DNA of 64,000 bases, taken from Bombyx mori. Its lineage: Eukaryota > Arthropoda > Insecta > Lepidoptera > Bombycidae. Under the pieces are notes generated by a model, which was not told where the DNA came from, ran no database searches, and saw only the letters and a program-made list of their open reading frames with translations. Position numbers and translations under genes: made by a program. How positions within the stretch are numbered: the first letter of the stretch is position 1; each line of letters begins with the position of its first letter. The stretch spans positions 2,500,001-2,564,000 of the forward strand of contig NC_085133.1 of assembly GCF_030269925.1 (NCBI RefSeq), given 5' to 3'. Shown here in pieces: positions 10,089-21,095 of this stretch.

Positions 10089-10266
10089 TGTAGAAATATA
10101 CGACAAAGGGAAGATCTTCCACCGAGCGGGTGATATTTGCTCGGTAGACCGACGGTCCGAATGTTGTTGTTAGAAACTGGTATATATGCGCTTTATCTTG
10201 AAAATGTCGTAAGGAGATTCAGGCATTTGTCAATTATCATGCGTTGTATGATGGCTACCCGCCACA
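10089..10266 (-). repeat. 5' LTR of the TRIM
   Basis: Paired with 9579-9760, with small indels. The candidate primer-binding site lies at about 10069-10087, immediately downstream on the minus strand. Confidence 0.85.
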
Positions 10267-10309
10267 GGACCTACCTGTGCGGACTCACAAGAGGTCCTAC
10301 CACCAGTAA

Positions 10310-10829
10310 AAGAACACACGTTCACAGCGCGTCCCTTCGCAAGAAACAATCTACCGACTCCGGACACATAACAGGTGTGCGACATATTCCGCCCCACTGA
10401 ACCATTCATTTAACAAACTATTGTAAAACCGAATGATTCAACAATGATAATTATTGACCCACTTATAAATCTTTATAAAATTGGAATAAAAAAAATCACA
10501 TTTACAACAATAAAATCGTAAGCAGAATCAATAAAATGTCAGGGCACACGTAAAAAACAGCACCGCATATATCGTGAGAGTTTTTTTTGGAACAAAAGTG
10601 CGTTTTTCTCAAAACAGGGGACCTTTTTGGCGATCAACCATCAGGTACATTGTGATTCTACTACATATTACGTTCCCCAGTGCGGTACTGACTGAGTATT
10701 CCATAAAGGATGTATTGATGTTGTTCTATGAATTAGATCAATAAATTAGATCATCATTGTTGTTTGTGAGACAAAATGGCACAGCGAAAGCAGAAGTCCT
10801 AGAAAAGTACCACCCCATCACTTCACATA
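10310..10829. other. Unassigned stretch
   Basis: AT-rich; no family recognised. Confidence 0.4.
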
Positions 10830-11177
10830 GGTATCACACACGTCTAGGAAACCGCCAAAAACACGTCATTACGGATCCTCCCGATCCATTAATGGTGCTT
10901 TTAGATACCACAAGCACCGGTCGCCGTCCTCGTCGAGCCCATTGCTTGCGACGAAGGGCTCGACGAGTAAATTAACTCATAGACACAGCCCACTGAGTTT
11001 CTCGCCGTATCTTCTCAGTGGGTCGCGATTCCGATCCGGTAGTAGATTTTGCGATGCACTGCTCTTGCTAGGGTCAGTTTTAGTATCACTGTGGTTTGAG
11101 CCCCGTGAGTTCACCTACTAGCTAAGGTTACGCTGAAATAGCCTCTCAAGGCTATCAGCTTAGGTAGGAAAAAAAAA
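10830..11177 (+). mobile_element. Jockey-like LINE 3' end, subtype 1
   Basis: The last coding codons (10862-10975) read HVITDPPDPLMVLLDTTSTG and end in RRRARRVN then stop. The 3' UTR follows and a poly(A) at 11169-11177 after AGCTTAGGTAGG. The coding word matches the C-terminus of jockey-clade ORF2 (RPKHVLTDP type). The rest of ORF2 is missing. Confidence 0.75.
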
Positions 11178-11246
11178 CACCAGAGAACAGGCTACAGCGT
11201 TCTTTAATCATTATACCGGATTACCGCGATCATCAACTGGTATTTA

Positions 11247-11479
11247 TTGGTGGTAGAGTGTATTATAAACCCACACAGTTCGGTACCACCATCCTGCTCA
11301 TTTCTGCCACAAAGCAATCACGCATCCGTCTCAAAGGGTGGGGCAGTCGTTGGAAAGCACAATGGAGATCACGACCTCATGTCTCAAAGTGAGTAGCGGC
11401 ATTGACACTGTGATGATTATGGGCTCCGGTACCACAGAACACTACATGGGACGTGAGCTCTTTTAGCACCTAAAAAAAA
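11247..11479 (+). mobile_element. Diverged Bm1-type SINE
   Basis: Old headless copy: TTGGTGGTAGAG, CATTTCTGCCACAAAGCA, GGGTGGGGCAGTCGTTG, then GATTATGGGCTCCGGTACCA and an A-rich end. Confidence 0.65.
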
Positions 11480-11909
11480 TAATTAAATCCGTATTTAATT
11501 GAATCCGTAGAAGCATTTCGCATTATCAGGATCTTCAGTGAAAAACACCCGAAAAACATTATAATTTTATTTGTTCAACGACATTAACAATAAAACATTT
11601 TACGAGTATTATTTAAAAACTCACACACGTTAATAATTACATATATTGTAATTGCAAATCTAACTACCGTATTATACAAATTTTATTTTGCCGTTCGAGC
11701 AAAGCAAATTTCTCGATCTGTTTATAAATAACGTTGTTGATAAAGCTCATATCTGTGCGTTTCGTTAAGTTTGTTAAGTGGTTGCCAAGTTTCAAGGTCG
11801 ACGTGTTTCGACTAACTCCAAGAAAAGTTGCAACGAATTCACAAATTATTTTTAGATAAATAACGTATATAAAAATACATACACGTGTTTCGGAGTATTT
11901 TCAGAAATG
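11480..11909. other. Unassigned AT-rich stretch
   Basis: Nothing recognised. Confidence 0.4.
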
Positions 11910-12089
11910 TTTTTTTTTTTTTTTTATTGCTTAGATGGCTAGACGAGCTCACAGCCCATCTGGTGTTAAGGGGTTACTGGAACCCATAGACATCTACGAC
12001 GTAAATGCACCAACCACCTTGAGATATAAGTTCTAAGGTCTCAGTATAGTTACAAAGGCTGCCCCACCCTTTAAACCGAAACGCATTGC
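11910..12089 (-). mobile_element. Bm1-type SINE, 5'-truncated
   Basis: Long poly-T, TTGCTTAGATGGCTAGACG, and body to AACCGAAACGCATTGC, then stops abruptly. Confidence 0.8.
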
Positions 12090-12121
12090 CCGCTAGGTTA
12101 TTTATTATTATTATTATTATT

Positions 12122-12505
12122 TTATTTTTTTTATTGCCCTTGTAGGCAGACGAGCATACGGCCCACCTGATGGTGAGTGGTTACCGTCGCCCATGGACTT
12201 CAGCAATGCCAGGGGCAGAGCCAAGACGCTGCCTACCGCTTAATACTCTTCACAAGCCTTGTTTGAAGAAGGACATGTCTTAGCGCTCGGGAAACACCGT
12301 GGAGGGGAGCTCATTCCATAGCCGGATGGTACGTGGTAAAAAAGATCTCTGGAAACGCACTGTGGATGACCGCAGTGGCTCCAGGTAGTATGGATGAACT
12401 CTACTCCGGTGGCGGGCGGTGCGATGGTAAAAACGAGATGCCGGTATCATCTCGAATAATTCCTCAGAGCACTCCCCATGGAACATACGGTAAAAAATAG
12501 ACGTA
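12122..12505 (-). mobile_element. LINE family B 3' end with coding remnant
   Basis: Poly-T, TTGCCCTTGTAGGCAGACG, CGCCCATGGACTTCAGCAAT, then coding on the minus strand. Family B is the second most common LINE tail in the window. It is followed without a gap by a second 3' end at 12512. Confidence 0.8.
12280..12486 (-). pseudogene. C-terminal fragment of family B LINE ORF
   Basis: The minus strand reads HRTARHRSRVHPYYLEPL, then FQRSFLPRTIRLWNELPSTV, a conserved C-terminal block of several non-LTR retrotransposon polymerases (the R-[ST]-x-RLWN-x-LP signature). It lies downstream of the missing reverse transcriptase domain. Parallel copies are at 26217-26498 and 29219-29500. Confidence 0.75.
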
Positions 12506-12511
12506 GCGTAG

Positions 12512-12654
12512 ACGTAGGTAGACGAGCATACGGTCCACCTGATGGTGAGTGGTTACCGTCGCCGATGGACTTCAGCAATGCCAGGGGCGGAGCCAAGCCG
12601 CTGCCTACCGTTGAGTACTCTCCACAAGCCTCGTTTGAAGAAGGACAAATCATG
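12512..12654 (-). mobile_element. Second family B 3' end, partial
   Basis: AGGTAGACGAGCATACGGTC to TTTGAAGAAGGACA, repeating the 3' UTR of the copy just before it without poly-T. Either a tandem partial duplication or an insertion next to the first. Confidence 0.7.
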
Positions 12655-12690
12655 GTCAATGAGCCAAGTCATAGACATAGTTAATGTAAA

Positions 12691-12882
12691 AGTGTGTTTG
12701 TTTGTTTGTTATATCACATCGAAAATAAACTACGGATTGACATGCTTTTTTTAAGTGATAGTTGTAGGTCAGGAGAGTGACATAGACTACCTTATATCCC
12801 GAAAAAATATCTCGTCCCCACGGGAAACTACACTGACACTTTCCCATAACTGCGCGGGCGGAGCTGTGGGCAACAGGAAACC
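12691..12882. repeat. Unclassified repeat E, fragment
   Basis: Contains TAGACTACCTTATATCCCG, a CGGGAAACTACACTGACACT block and GCGGGCGGAGCTGTGGGC, a wording common in insect interspersed repeats. The ORF crossing it (12755-13057) is not a gene. Confidence 0.5.
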
Positions 12883-13124
12883 TATATGCCATTTTGATAT
12901 TTGGTCTCCTCTAAGCCACTACTTTTTCGACATAACTAGTTTTCACGTATTTCATTACCTACTTCCTTTCGTTCCCTCGAATTATTATCTTGAGCACAGT
13001 TGGTTTGCCTTCGGTTTTAATAATAGAGATTTCCAAGCTATCACGTTCTATTACTAAGAATTCCTGTATCTATTACCCCTAAGGGCTATAACCCTCGTCT
13101 GAAGTAAACAAAATCTACAATCTA

Positions 13125-13239
13125 GTAGGCAGCGGCTTGGTTAAGCGGCTGGCATTGCTGAAGTCCATGGGCGACGGTAACCACTCACCATCAGGTGGGC
13201 CGTACGCTCATCTGCCTAATAGTGCAATAAAAAAAAAAT
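13125..13239 (+). mobile_element. Family B LINE 3' end
   Basis: GTAGGCAGCGGCTTGG, GCATTGCTGAAGTCCATGGG, GGTGGGCCGTACGCTC, then GTGCAATAAAAAAAAAA. Confidence 0.8.
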
Positions 13240-13481
13240 AACATGGACTCACCACTGGTATTACTGTCAGAGAACTTTAAATATAAAATCCATCAAGTGT
13301 AGCTAGGCCGTCAGAATTTTAAAATGAAATGCTTGTATTTTTTTTGGAGTGGATGTGGCTTAAACACTGACATCGCGAGACGCATCAAGTCTGCCCCTTC
13401 CAACACTACATGACGATCACGACTACTCTGTCAAGAATGACACGATTGAGAAGAAGAAAAGTGGCTTAAACACCAACCTTG

Positions 13482-13656
13482 TCCATAGATACAGCCCACT
13501 GAGTCTCTCGCCGGATCTGCTCAGTGGGTCGCGATTTTGATCCAGTAAGGTTCAGCGAGCACTGCTCTTACTAGGGCTAATGTTAATTCTCTCAGGTTGA
13601 GTATGTGAGCTCATCCGGGAGTAGTCGGAATAGCTTCTTAGGCTACCACAGATTAG
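13482..13656 (+). mobile_element. Diverged jockey-like LINE 3' end, subtype 1
   Basis: TCCATAGATACAGCCCACTG, CTCGCCGGATCTGCTCAGTG, GCACTGCTCTTACTAGGGC, ending GATTAGGTAGG with no A tail. Confidence 0.65.
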
Positions 13657-13711
13657 GTAGGGTCAGAACCAAATAGCGGTTTAATGTGATTTGAATGTGA
13701 GCCCTCAGATT

Positions 13712-13890
13712 ATTGAATAATTACTGGTGGCCCGGAGGCCTTTCCAGTTTTACCAGGACAGGTGGGCGAGCAAAGGCTCAGCCAGGAGGGGTGGGATTTG
13801 CTAACAACTGCCCGACCGCCTCCGAAGGAGACCTAACAACTCAAGAGCAATTGCTTCGCGAATGAATCTACTACCGGATCGGAATCGCGA
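13712..13890 (-). mobile_element. Jockey-like LINE 3' end, subtype 2
   Basis: ATTACTGGTGGCCCGGAGG to CTACTACCGGATCGGAATCG; truncated before the coding end. Confidence 0.7.
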
Positions 13891-14250
13891 AGCTCGTATT
13901 CTGTTCCCGCGTCGCTTGTATGATTTGAATTTTTAACATCGCTTTTAAAGCAGCTTTGAAATGGTTTCTGGTATACTCTCATAAAAGTGCTATAGAAGGC
14001 GTTAGTTTTGAAACAAAATGCATTTATTTCGTATATTAGGCGACAGTGGTAACGAAGCATGTTTTAAAAAAATCTCAGACAAGGAAGATTTAGACGTCTA
14101 AATTCGTCTAATTTAAAATCGGTAGATAATAGATAAGCGGTGCTCTCAAGCTAGGTATATACTCACATAAATTATCACAGAAATTTTAATGGACAATTCA
14201 TCTGTCGAACGACTAATTATCTTTTAGAATAAAATACATTTTTATATATA
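13891..14250. other. Unassigned stretch
   Basis: No recognised feature; a 75-codon minus frame at 13833-14060 overlaps the LINE tail and lacks motifs. Confidence 0.4.
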
Positions 14251-15970
14251 ACTAGCTGACCCGGCAAACGTTGTGTTGCCTTAAATAAGATTTCTAGGGA
14301 AATTATAGTCTAATATATAAAATTCTCAAAAACCTCATTCAACCACATAATATAGTAAGCGGCACGTAAGTTGGCAAGGTTTTGGTGTAGTGGGGGTAAT
14401 GTCGCGCATAGTGTACATTGCAACAAAAAAATGGTCACTTTTATGGCCCGCATATATGTTTATTTTATTTTATTAAATTTTTTATTTGCCATAATTTATT
14501 TTTAAGCCTGTGTGCTTAGAAGAAAGTTAAAGAAAAGAGAGGAATTCGTGAAGTGTATTAGGTGTTATAAATAAAATAGAATTAAAAGTTAAAAAGTTTA
14601 TTTAACAAAATATACTTAATATTAAAAATTATGTGTCGCCGTCGTCACTATCATTTTCTAATAGGGCTACCCCTTGGATTAAATTTATGGTAGGACCTGA
14701 GCTGGTGGAAGGAGTTGGCTCCTCATCGTCGACATAACGAAGAGTCGCTGTCGTCACTGGCGTAAATAATAAAACGCTCAGTGACTGAATCGACTATAAT
14801 TATGGTCATTGGTATTTGGTCCTGCTATTGCAAACAAATTTAAAACAATAACACTCGTAACAAAAACTAAATTTAAAATAATAATAACAACTCGTAACAA
14901 AAACTCAATATAAACAAAGGGTTCCTACAACTTTAGTAGGCACATGTGTAACCGGGAGCGAACGGAACGTGGACGCGGTGCGGGAGGGGAGAGTCGACTG
15001 ACTCACCAATCTCGCGCTCGGAACGGTGCTACGTCTTTCCCCGCGTCCCGCTTGACAACCAAAGAGACCTAAAAAACGACTTCTGCGCATCTAGCGACTC
15101 TTGCGAAGTTACGCGCTGGGGACTATACCTCATTATAACCAAAAAAAAAATTATAAAAAAAAAATGTTTGGGGTGAACAACCCTTATCACTTAGGGGTAT
15201 GAAATATAGATAGTAGCCGATTCTCAGACCTACTGAACATACTATTGATACACAAATAAAACCAAAGAAACATGGCTGAAAAATGTATAGTGAGTAAGAC
15301 AGGAGACCGGATTCGTCCTCATCCCTACTACGTGATGTTTGCTGGATGAGTGGTGACACCTGGCGGGGATAACTGATCGATTGATAGTTGATCAGTAGTC
15401 GACCGGCGAGGGCAGGAGATCAAACTGAATTAAAAAAAAATCATAATTAAAGGAACTTGAAATTATAAACTCTGAATAACAATTTATCATACTACAATTA
15501 TAATATTTGTTTGCCATCTTGCAACCTTATTGCGGATCTGTGCATACAATAAAAAAAATAAAAAACGGGATGGAAAAATAGGGGTTGATCGTATAAGAGT
15601 GAAAATTGAGAGTAATATATTTTTTTTTATTTTAAGTCATGACAAAATAAAAAATAAAATCTTGGCAAAAAAATTAAAATTTATAATTAACAAATAAAAA
15701 ATAAGGGTTAATCGTAGAGGGGTGAAAATTTAGGTTTGTATGTATTTTTGTATGCTGTATCATAAAAAAATAAAAACAAAAATTTTTGTCTAAAAAATAA
15801 AAAAATAAATTTAGGGGTGGACTACCCCTAACATTTAGGGGGATGAAAAATAGATGTTGGCCGATTCTCATAGATACCGGATAAGCACAAAAAATTTCAT
15901 CAAAATCGGTCAAGCTGTTTCGGAGGAGTATGGCAACGAAAACTGTGACACGAGAATTTTATATATTAGA
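14251..15970 (+). repeat. Long unclassified repeat E
   Basis: It begins ACTAGCTGACCCGGCAAACG and ends near CACGAGAATTTTATATATTA, after CATCAAAATCGGTCAAGCTG and GTTTCGGAGGAGTATGGC, a layout shared with shorter relatives at 46747, 60803 and 62871. The interior is mostly AT-rich, with a GC-rich block at 14935-15085. Two related modules (15173-15240 and 15815-15890) each hold a dyad around a short loop, then a GATGAAA or ATGAAAT word and CCGATTCTCA. No polymerase is recognisable. The class is unresolved; an RTE-like or composite origin is possible. Confidence 0.5.
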
Positions 15971-16082
15971 TAAGACACGTATAATTTTGAGTAGATTGTT
16001 GTAACAACTAAGCCGATTAGAGTTAGTCTTCTATAAGCGTTTTGTTTCGTCCAACCTTCGATAAAATACAGTTAAATACATT

Positions 16083-16330
16083 TAGGCTTGTCAGTATGTA
16101 GCGACAGAGAGTAGATGCATGTAACTATATAGGATATGTATGGAAATGGTAGTGCAAGGTAGGGGGGGAAGAGGTCGACCGAAGCAGACATGGATGGAGT
16201 GTGTGAATGACGATATGAGAGATAGAGGAGTGAGTGTTGAGATGACGTCTGATAGAAGAGAATGGAATAGAAAAATTCGCTGTGCCGACCCCACGTAGTG
16301 GGATAAGGTGGAGACAGAGAAGAAGAGTAT
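16083..16330 (+). pseudogene. RTE-type LINE C-terminus
   Basis: The plus-strand frame ending at the stop at 16296 reads MEMVVQGRGGRGRPKQTWME, then a charged stretch with DRREW, then CADPT, the C-terminal tail of lepidopteran RTE-type endonuclease/reverse transcriptases (GRPKxxW ... DRxxW). About 70 codons are readable. Relatives are at 18640-18884 and 57597-57770. It is 5'-truncated, so no enzyme is encoded. Confidence 0.75.
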
Positions 16331-16637
16331 GTATCGACTTTATTGACTGTAACATACAACCCGGTCCGCGTGAAGTCGAATAGCTAATAACCATTAAGTA
16401 GAGAAAAAAAACATACAATATTAGTTCCCTAAAAAAAAAGTTACGTAACTCAACTAATGGTTTATTATTGGAAATTTAGCGTCCAAGATTCACTTTGTGT
16501 GCATAGATAGCTAAATTTACTCGTAGTATCAGCTAGACAATGACCATGACTAATAGTGAACCGCAGAAACTTGTTCCTAGTTCCTACGTGTGTTTCGATT
16601 ATTGTAGCGCGGCTTGAAAATAATGCTCCGGTTTTTT
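16331..16637. other. Unassigned stretch
   Basis: Nothing recognised. Confidence 0.4.
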
Positions 16638-16725
16638 AGGCAGCGCCTTGGCTCTGCTCCTGGCATTGCTGACGTCCATTAGCGACCGTAACTACTTATC
16701 ATCAGATGGGCCGTATGCTAGTATA
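16638..16725 (+). mobile_element. Family B LINE 3' end, diverged
   Basis: GGCAGCGCCTTGGCTCTGCT and CATCAGATGGGCCGTATGCT, followed by a short AT repeat. Confidence 0.65.
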
Positions 16726-17153
16726 TATATATATACCTACACGGACAGTAAAAAAATCGCAAATACACAAATTTTGAGATTGTCTTGTATTGTTTTTTTT
16801 TCTGATTTATTTGTACACGTTTAAGATTGACAGCATAATGTATTGACAGCGTTATTCGCATGACGGATATTTTAAAAATAATACTTCAGTTGGGATTCGA
16901 TTTGAAATTAGCGTGCTGGATATCAAATTAGTAGATAAAATTACGAAAAATAAGAAATTTCTTTTGAGGGATTGTTGAGGCGAATGAAATGGATAACTCA
17001 TTTCGTAAGCTTCAGTGTGGCTCGTTTAAAAAAACCTTTATTTAAATACAAAATATGAGGGCTTTCGCGAGACATGCACTCCAGAAATCCAATACATCCT
17101 TTATTTAATTATCCAATTTCCGAAATATTAAATATTTGCTTGCTTTGAAGTTT
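16726..17153. other. Unassigned AT-rich stretch
   Basis: Nothing recognised. Confidence 0.4.
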
Positions 17154-17164
17154 TAGTAATTACG

Positions 17165-17375
17165 AATTTATTTATTTTTTTGTCAGTAGGAAATCACCGG
17201 ACTTCCGCCCTCCACTGGGGATGGAGGGCGGGGCATGTCGGAGTTGAACCGACTAAAACCTCCTGTCGCTCAACAAACAGCATCCAAACTTCGCATGAGA
17301 CAGAACTCATGAAAAGGCCAAGGGGGGAAAGTAAAGCGTTTAGTGCGGAGCCCATCTCTCCCATCACCCTCCCCC
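17165..17375 (-). mobile_element. R1-clade LINE 3' UTR fragment with target duplication
   Basis: Shares ATCACCGGACTTCCGCC-like start, GGCATGTCGGAGTTGAAC and ACCTCCTGTCGCTCA with the 3' UTR at 980-1060. The A-rich tail on the minus strand is at 17165-17181. Flanked by TAGTAATTACG at 17154-17164 and 17376-17386, an 11-bp target duplication. Only 211 bp survived 5' truncation. Confidence 0.75.
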
Positions 17376-17386
17376 TAGTAATTACG

Positions 17387-17699
17387 TATAACTAATTTTA
17401 TTCGTCAAAACAAATACTGCGTCGTGAAAAAAAGGGATAATTTTTTTTTAACTTAACTTTAAATTAAGTTCCTTTTTTATAACCAAATTCCTTTTAGATG
17501 ATCAACTCTAGCTTAAAAAGAAGCACTTTAGTAAATTGTTATAAAACCGATATTTCGGATTATAAATTTCGTACCGTGTCATACTCAAAACACAGGTTAC
17601 TTCATCTGGCTTTTAACAAGTAGCATTTGACATGAACGTTCAAAGTTATATAAGTTTTGAATTAAATATTGTAAACATGCTAGCAACACAGCGATATTA
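17387..17699. other. Unassigned AT-rich stretch
   Basis: Nothing recognised. Confidence 0.4.
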
Positions 17700-17708
17700 A
17701 ACGTCTTT

Positions 17709-18128
17709 CTTTTTTTTATTGCTTAAGTGTGTTAAGTTGTTACTGGAGCCCATAGACATCTACGACGTAAATACGCCACCCACCTTGAGATATAAGTTCT
17801 AAGATCTCAAGTATAGTTATAACGGCTGCTCCACCCTTAGGTATAAGCGAAATACATTACTACTTCACGGCAGCAATAGGCAGGGTGGTGGTACCTACCC
17901 GCGCGGACTCACTAGAGCTCCTACCACAAGTAACTACGCAAATTGAAATTTGCGGGTTTGATTTTTATTACACGATGTTATTCCTTCACCGTGGAAGTCA
18001 ATCTTGAACATTTGTTGAGTACGGATTTCATTACAAAAATTGGTACCCGCCTGCGGGATTCGAACACCCCGTGCATCGCCTAACACGAATGCACCGGACG
18101 TCTTATCCTTTAGGCCACGACGACTTCA
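17709..18128 (-). mobile_element. Full-length Bm1-type SINE with tRNA head
   Basis: On the minus strand it begins GAAGTCGTCGTGGCCTAAAG with a good A box (TGGCCTAAAGG) and B box (GTTCGAATCC) spaced as in a tRNA, so the internal Pol III promoter looks intact. The body is complete except for a deletion of about 30 bp near the 3' end around 17728. Flanks AACGTCTTT (17700-17708) and AGCGTCTTT (18129-18137) form a 9-bp target duplication with one mismatch. Confidence 0.9.
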
Positions 18129-18137
18129 AGCGTCTTT

Positions 18138-18639
18138 GAATATTACAATATTGTTGGCTCGAAGTTTAGTGTGATAATAATAGCAAATCAATTTTGTGAG
18201 CATATTTTGGTACCCTCTAGCTGTGTTAGCGTTCACTAAGGAATCATGTATTCCAATTTAAAAGCTAGGATACTCTATATTGAAATGTAATCGGGATTTC
18301 GACTTCTACGTTAGCGGAGCGTCAATGATGGGGACCATTACAAAGTAAAACCTACAAGGTCAAAAAAAAAAACCAAAAAAGCTCTGGTTATCATTCTCAA
18401 TCGACAGTTCGTGAACACCGCTGCGACTTATAAGCTCGAGCTTAAACCGAGATATCAGCAATACAGCTTTTAAGACGTAACATTTCGTAAAGTATTTAAA
18501 CGAATATCTCGCAAGTTGTGCCTTCATAAATCTGTTGGCGGTGCGTGTCTTGAATGTGTGCGTGCGCATTGTTAGATAGTTCCCACCCCCGAGATTGTGG
18601 GACGTAAACGGTTTTGATACTTTTGCATTTTGGAAACTT
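18138..18639. other. Unassigned stretch
   Basis: No recognised repeat; the 69-codon minus frame at 18360-18569 has no motif. Confidence 0.4.
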
Positions 18640-18884
18640 ACCCTCTGAGCTCGGACGGTTCGCGTGGTATGGACATGTGAAGCGTAACGAGAAGATGCGT
18701 GTGACTAGGAGATGTATGGAAATGGTAGTGCAGGGTAGAGGGGGAAAAGGTAGACCGAAGAAGACATGGATATGAGAGAGAGAGGAGTGAGTGCTTAGTT
18801 GATGACTGATAGAAGAGAATGGAAGAGAAAAATTTGCTGTGCCGACCACTCCTAGTGGGATAAGGTGAAGAAAAAGAAGAAGAA
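18640..18884 (+). pseudogene. RTE-type LINE C-terminus, with deletion
   Basis: The plus strand reads RFAWYGHVKRNEKM, then MEMVVQGRGGKGRPKKTW, followed by a frame-breaking deletion (stop at about 18775) relative to 16083-16330. YGHV...GRPKKTW is the standard ending of RTE-type and related LINE polymerases. Confidence 0.75.
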
Positions 18885-18965
18885 CCTATACTACTATTTA
18901 CTCTGCACTACCTTTGGTTGACTGGTAAAGAATGTGTTTACCAATGTAAATTTTAAATGAAGTGT

Positions 18966-18986
18966 AATTAATAAATAAATAAATAA
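18966..18986. repeat. (AATA)n microsatellite
   Basis: Four to five AATA units, possibly an old LINE tail. Confidence 0.6.
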
Positions 18987-19056
18987 GAACCTCTGAGCCC
19001 GGACGTATAGTTTAGTAGTCGATCACGGTTCATAGTTTTCGTCACTGTTAGCAAAG

Positions 19057-19147
19057 ACCAACCCTCCTGGACGAGCCTTTGCTCGCTTACCTATGCTGGT
19101 GAAACTGGAAAGAGCCCCAGGCCACCAGTAATCTCTCAATCATCAAA
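19057..19147 (+). mobile_element. Jockey-like LINE 3' terminus, subtype 2
   Basis: CCTTTGCTCGCTTACC, TGGTGAAACTGGAAAG, CAGTAATCTCTCAATCATCA, then a short A tail. Confidence 0.7.
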
Positions 19148-21095
19148 AAAATATCTTCAGGAGTTACAGAAATCTTCACATCTAAGAGGTTTATTTCATG
19201 TGAACAATCTTCTGCGGCAAATTAAACGGTCTGTAATTTACTTTGGACTTCGAATTTATTTACTTTATTGGCGTTAAATACCTCCAGTCGAGTTTTGGAA
19301 AAATATCGGCTTATACACATACTCAATACACTGCCTATGTGGCGTTATAAAATTAATGTGCCAAGCGCTTGGAATGTCAAGTATTAAGAGCGTTCGAACC
19401 ACACGTAGAGATGAATCGTAGGCGCATGTAACACCCTCCGTCGCCGGTCGTCGAGCCAACCCATTTTTTTCTATGATCTAAGAAAAGATTTTTTCTACCT
19501 GCGAACCCCGAAAATTTACCTGCTAACGCGCGAGCGCAGATTCTGAGCGTTTTTAAAATTTTAAAAGAAAAAAAAATCCGTACTTTAGTGAGGGGGGTTT
19601 TTGCTCGATTTTTTCATAATTTCACTTGTTATTAAACGCTACGTAAGGTAGCTAAAACTTTTTGTACACTGTTTACATTTTTTTTAAATATAAATTCGGA
19701 TTTCAAATGTAACAGATGTGTCGCCTTTCAAGCGCAGATTGAAACACGGTAGAAACAGGCAAGATATGTACATACATAGTGTTTGGTGCATACAGCCTCT
19801 CCCAGTACAATGACCTACTGTCTCAATGAACTAAGTATGTACAAACCAACCAACCTTTGCCAACTGTCCTCTCAAAGTCAAGATAGCAAAAATTACAAAT
19901 TACCCATGACCTCAGACTTATGTCACTCTGAAATAAAACAAGAAACATAACGCCGCGTATCTCCTCATTATAAACCGAAATCAATTGACATTGACGACAA
20001 TACGACACACGCAAATACGCGACCTAAGCCAATAATGATACGTCCAAAAAAAAAAAACACAAGAAAAACGAAACACGTGCTAAGAAAAATCTTGGGCATT
20101 TGCAAAAACATTCATTGTTACGTTTTTGTTCCTGTTTCGAGTAATATTTTTTAGTTCAGTTTTTGCCGCGTCCTGTGAACCCGTTACGTGTTTTTGTCCT
20201 TTTTACGTACGATTACGTAAGGCGAGTCCAGTTTTTTAGGGCACAGGGCATTGCCTTGTGGGTTAGGTGTACAGTTTTGTGAATTCCTAAATTTTTTTTT
20301 GAACTGATACACACACGGATATCTCCGCTTTTTGTTGAACTTTACCGATGCTGTAAATTTTATGTATCCCCACTCATCATCTGTCATTTACAAACTTGAA
20401 TCGATTCTTGATTATGTCGTATTTCTGAGTTATTCTTCTGGATGTTTTTAGTTTCTTAACTTGCAGAGCTTAAAATCAAAACAAGTATTTCTGGCATCGG
20501 TCTCAAGCGAATCCTAGAGTACCGTCAAGAAAGAGGGAGTCTTTAAAAACTGGTGATAAATGGCAAAGTGAACAGAAAAAACCGCAAGAGTCCAATGCGT
20601 TGGTCTCATTTATTTCGCACTGCCCCTTATCCACAGTCAACGATGCTCTTCGACTACAAGACAAGATGAAATGGCACAAAATTGATCACGAAAGTCATGG
20701 ATGGAGGCAGTCACGACTCTCAGACATTAGGAGGCTATTTCCAGTGGCCACAACTCGGAAGAAAATCAACCCTAGCCTTTTGTCTGATCAGGGGGCTACT
20801 AAAATTTTGCGATTGGTATATCATTCTATTCATCACTTAATTTGCATGTAATATTAAAACAAAAAAAAATCGGGTACTGCTTTTGTAACCTTCAGGGCAG
20901 CACGGATTGCTTACCGAAACTAATCGATTCGGCGCACTTCATATTTTCTAATGACTTTACACTATCAGAGATACAATAAATATTTATTGCCGCACATTGG
21001 CAGATCAGCTAATAGGTAGATTTGATGAGTAGTGATATCCAATCACGTGCATGCCGCCCGTCTTTGGAGATGAGTTTAATGTCCATATATATTAT
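19148..21095. other. 2-kb unassigned stretch
   Basis: The longest stretch with no family I recognise. An 83-codon plus frame at 20600-20851 and a 67-codon minus frame at 20184-20387 have no motifs. It could be host intron or intergenic DNA or old unrecognised repeats. Confidence 0.4.

Larger units (their letters stand above)
9579..10266 (-). mobile_element. Miniature LTR retrotransposon (TRIM)
   Basis: Two near-identical 178-182-bp direct repeats (9579-9760, 10089-10266) flank only 328 bp. Read on the minus strand, each LTR begins TGTGGCGGGTAGCC and ends CTACA. Next to the 5' LTR (10069-10088) is TGGTGACCTGCGACGG, placed and shaped like a tRNA primer-binding site. Just before the 3' LTR is the purine tract GGAGGGGAGTGA. 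Flanks are GTAC (9575-9578) and GGAC (10267-10270), a 4-bp duplication with one change. There is no gag or pol, so it is a non-autonomous TRIM. Confidence 0.85.
9372..10309 (-). mobile_element. Bm1-type SINE, headless, split by a TRIM
   Basis: Minus-strand SINE present as 9372-9578 and 10271-10309. The break lies in the conserved GGTGGTACCTACCC, occupied by the LTR element 9579-10266. The SINE ends at CCTACCACCAGTA, the boundary shared by many headless copies. Confidence 0.85.

Noticed and set aside
12755..13057. 100-codon plus ORF
   Set aside because: It overlaps repeat E words and shows no protein family signal.
14905..15090. Arg/Ser-rich 61-codon minus ORF as a gene
   Set aside because: It is confined to a GC-rich block of a repeat, with no start context or homology.
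18040..18128. tRNA gene
   Set aside because: The A and B boxes belong to the head of a Bm1-type SINE; there is no cloverleaf with a paired acceptor stem and the body continues as the SINE.
18496..18849. 117-codon minus ORF
   Set aside because: It is the antisense of an RTE-type LINE C-terminus, as are the 16072-16418 minus frames.
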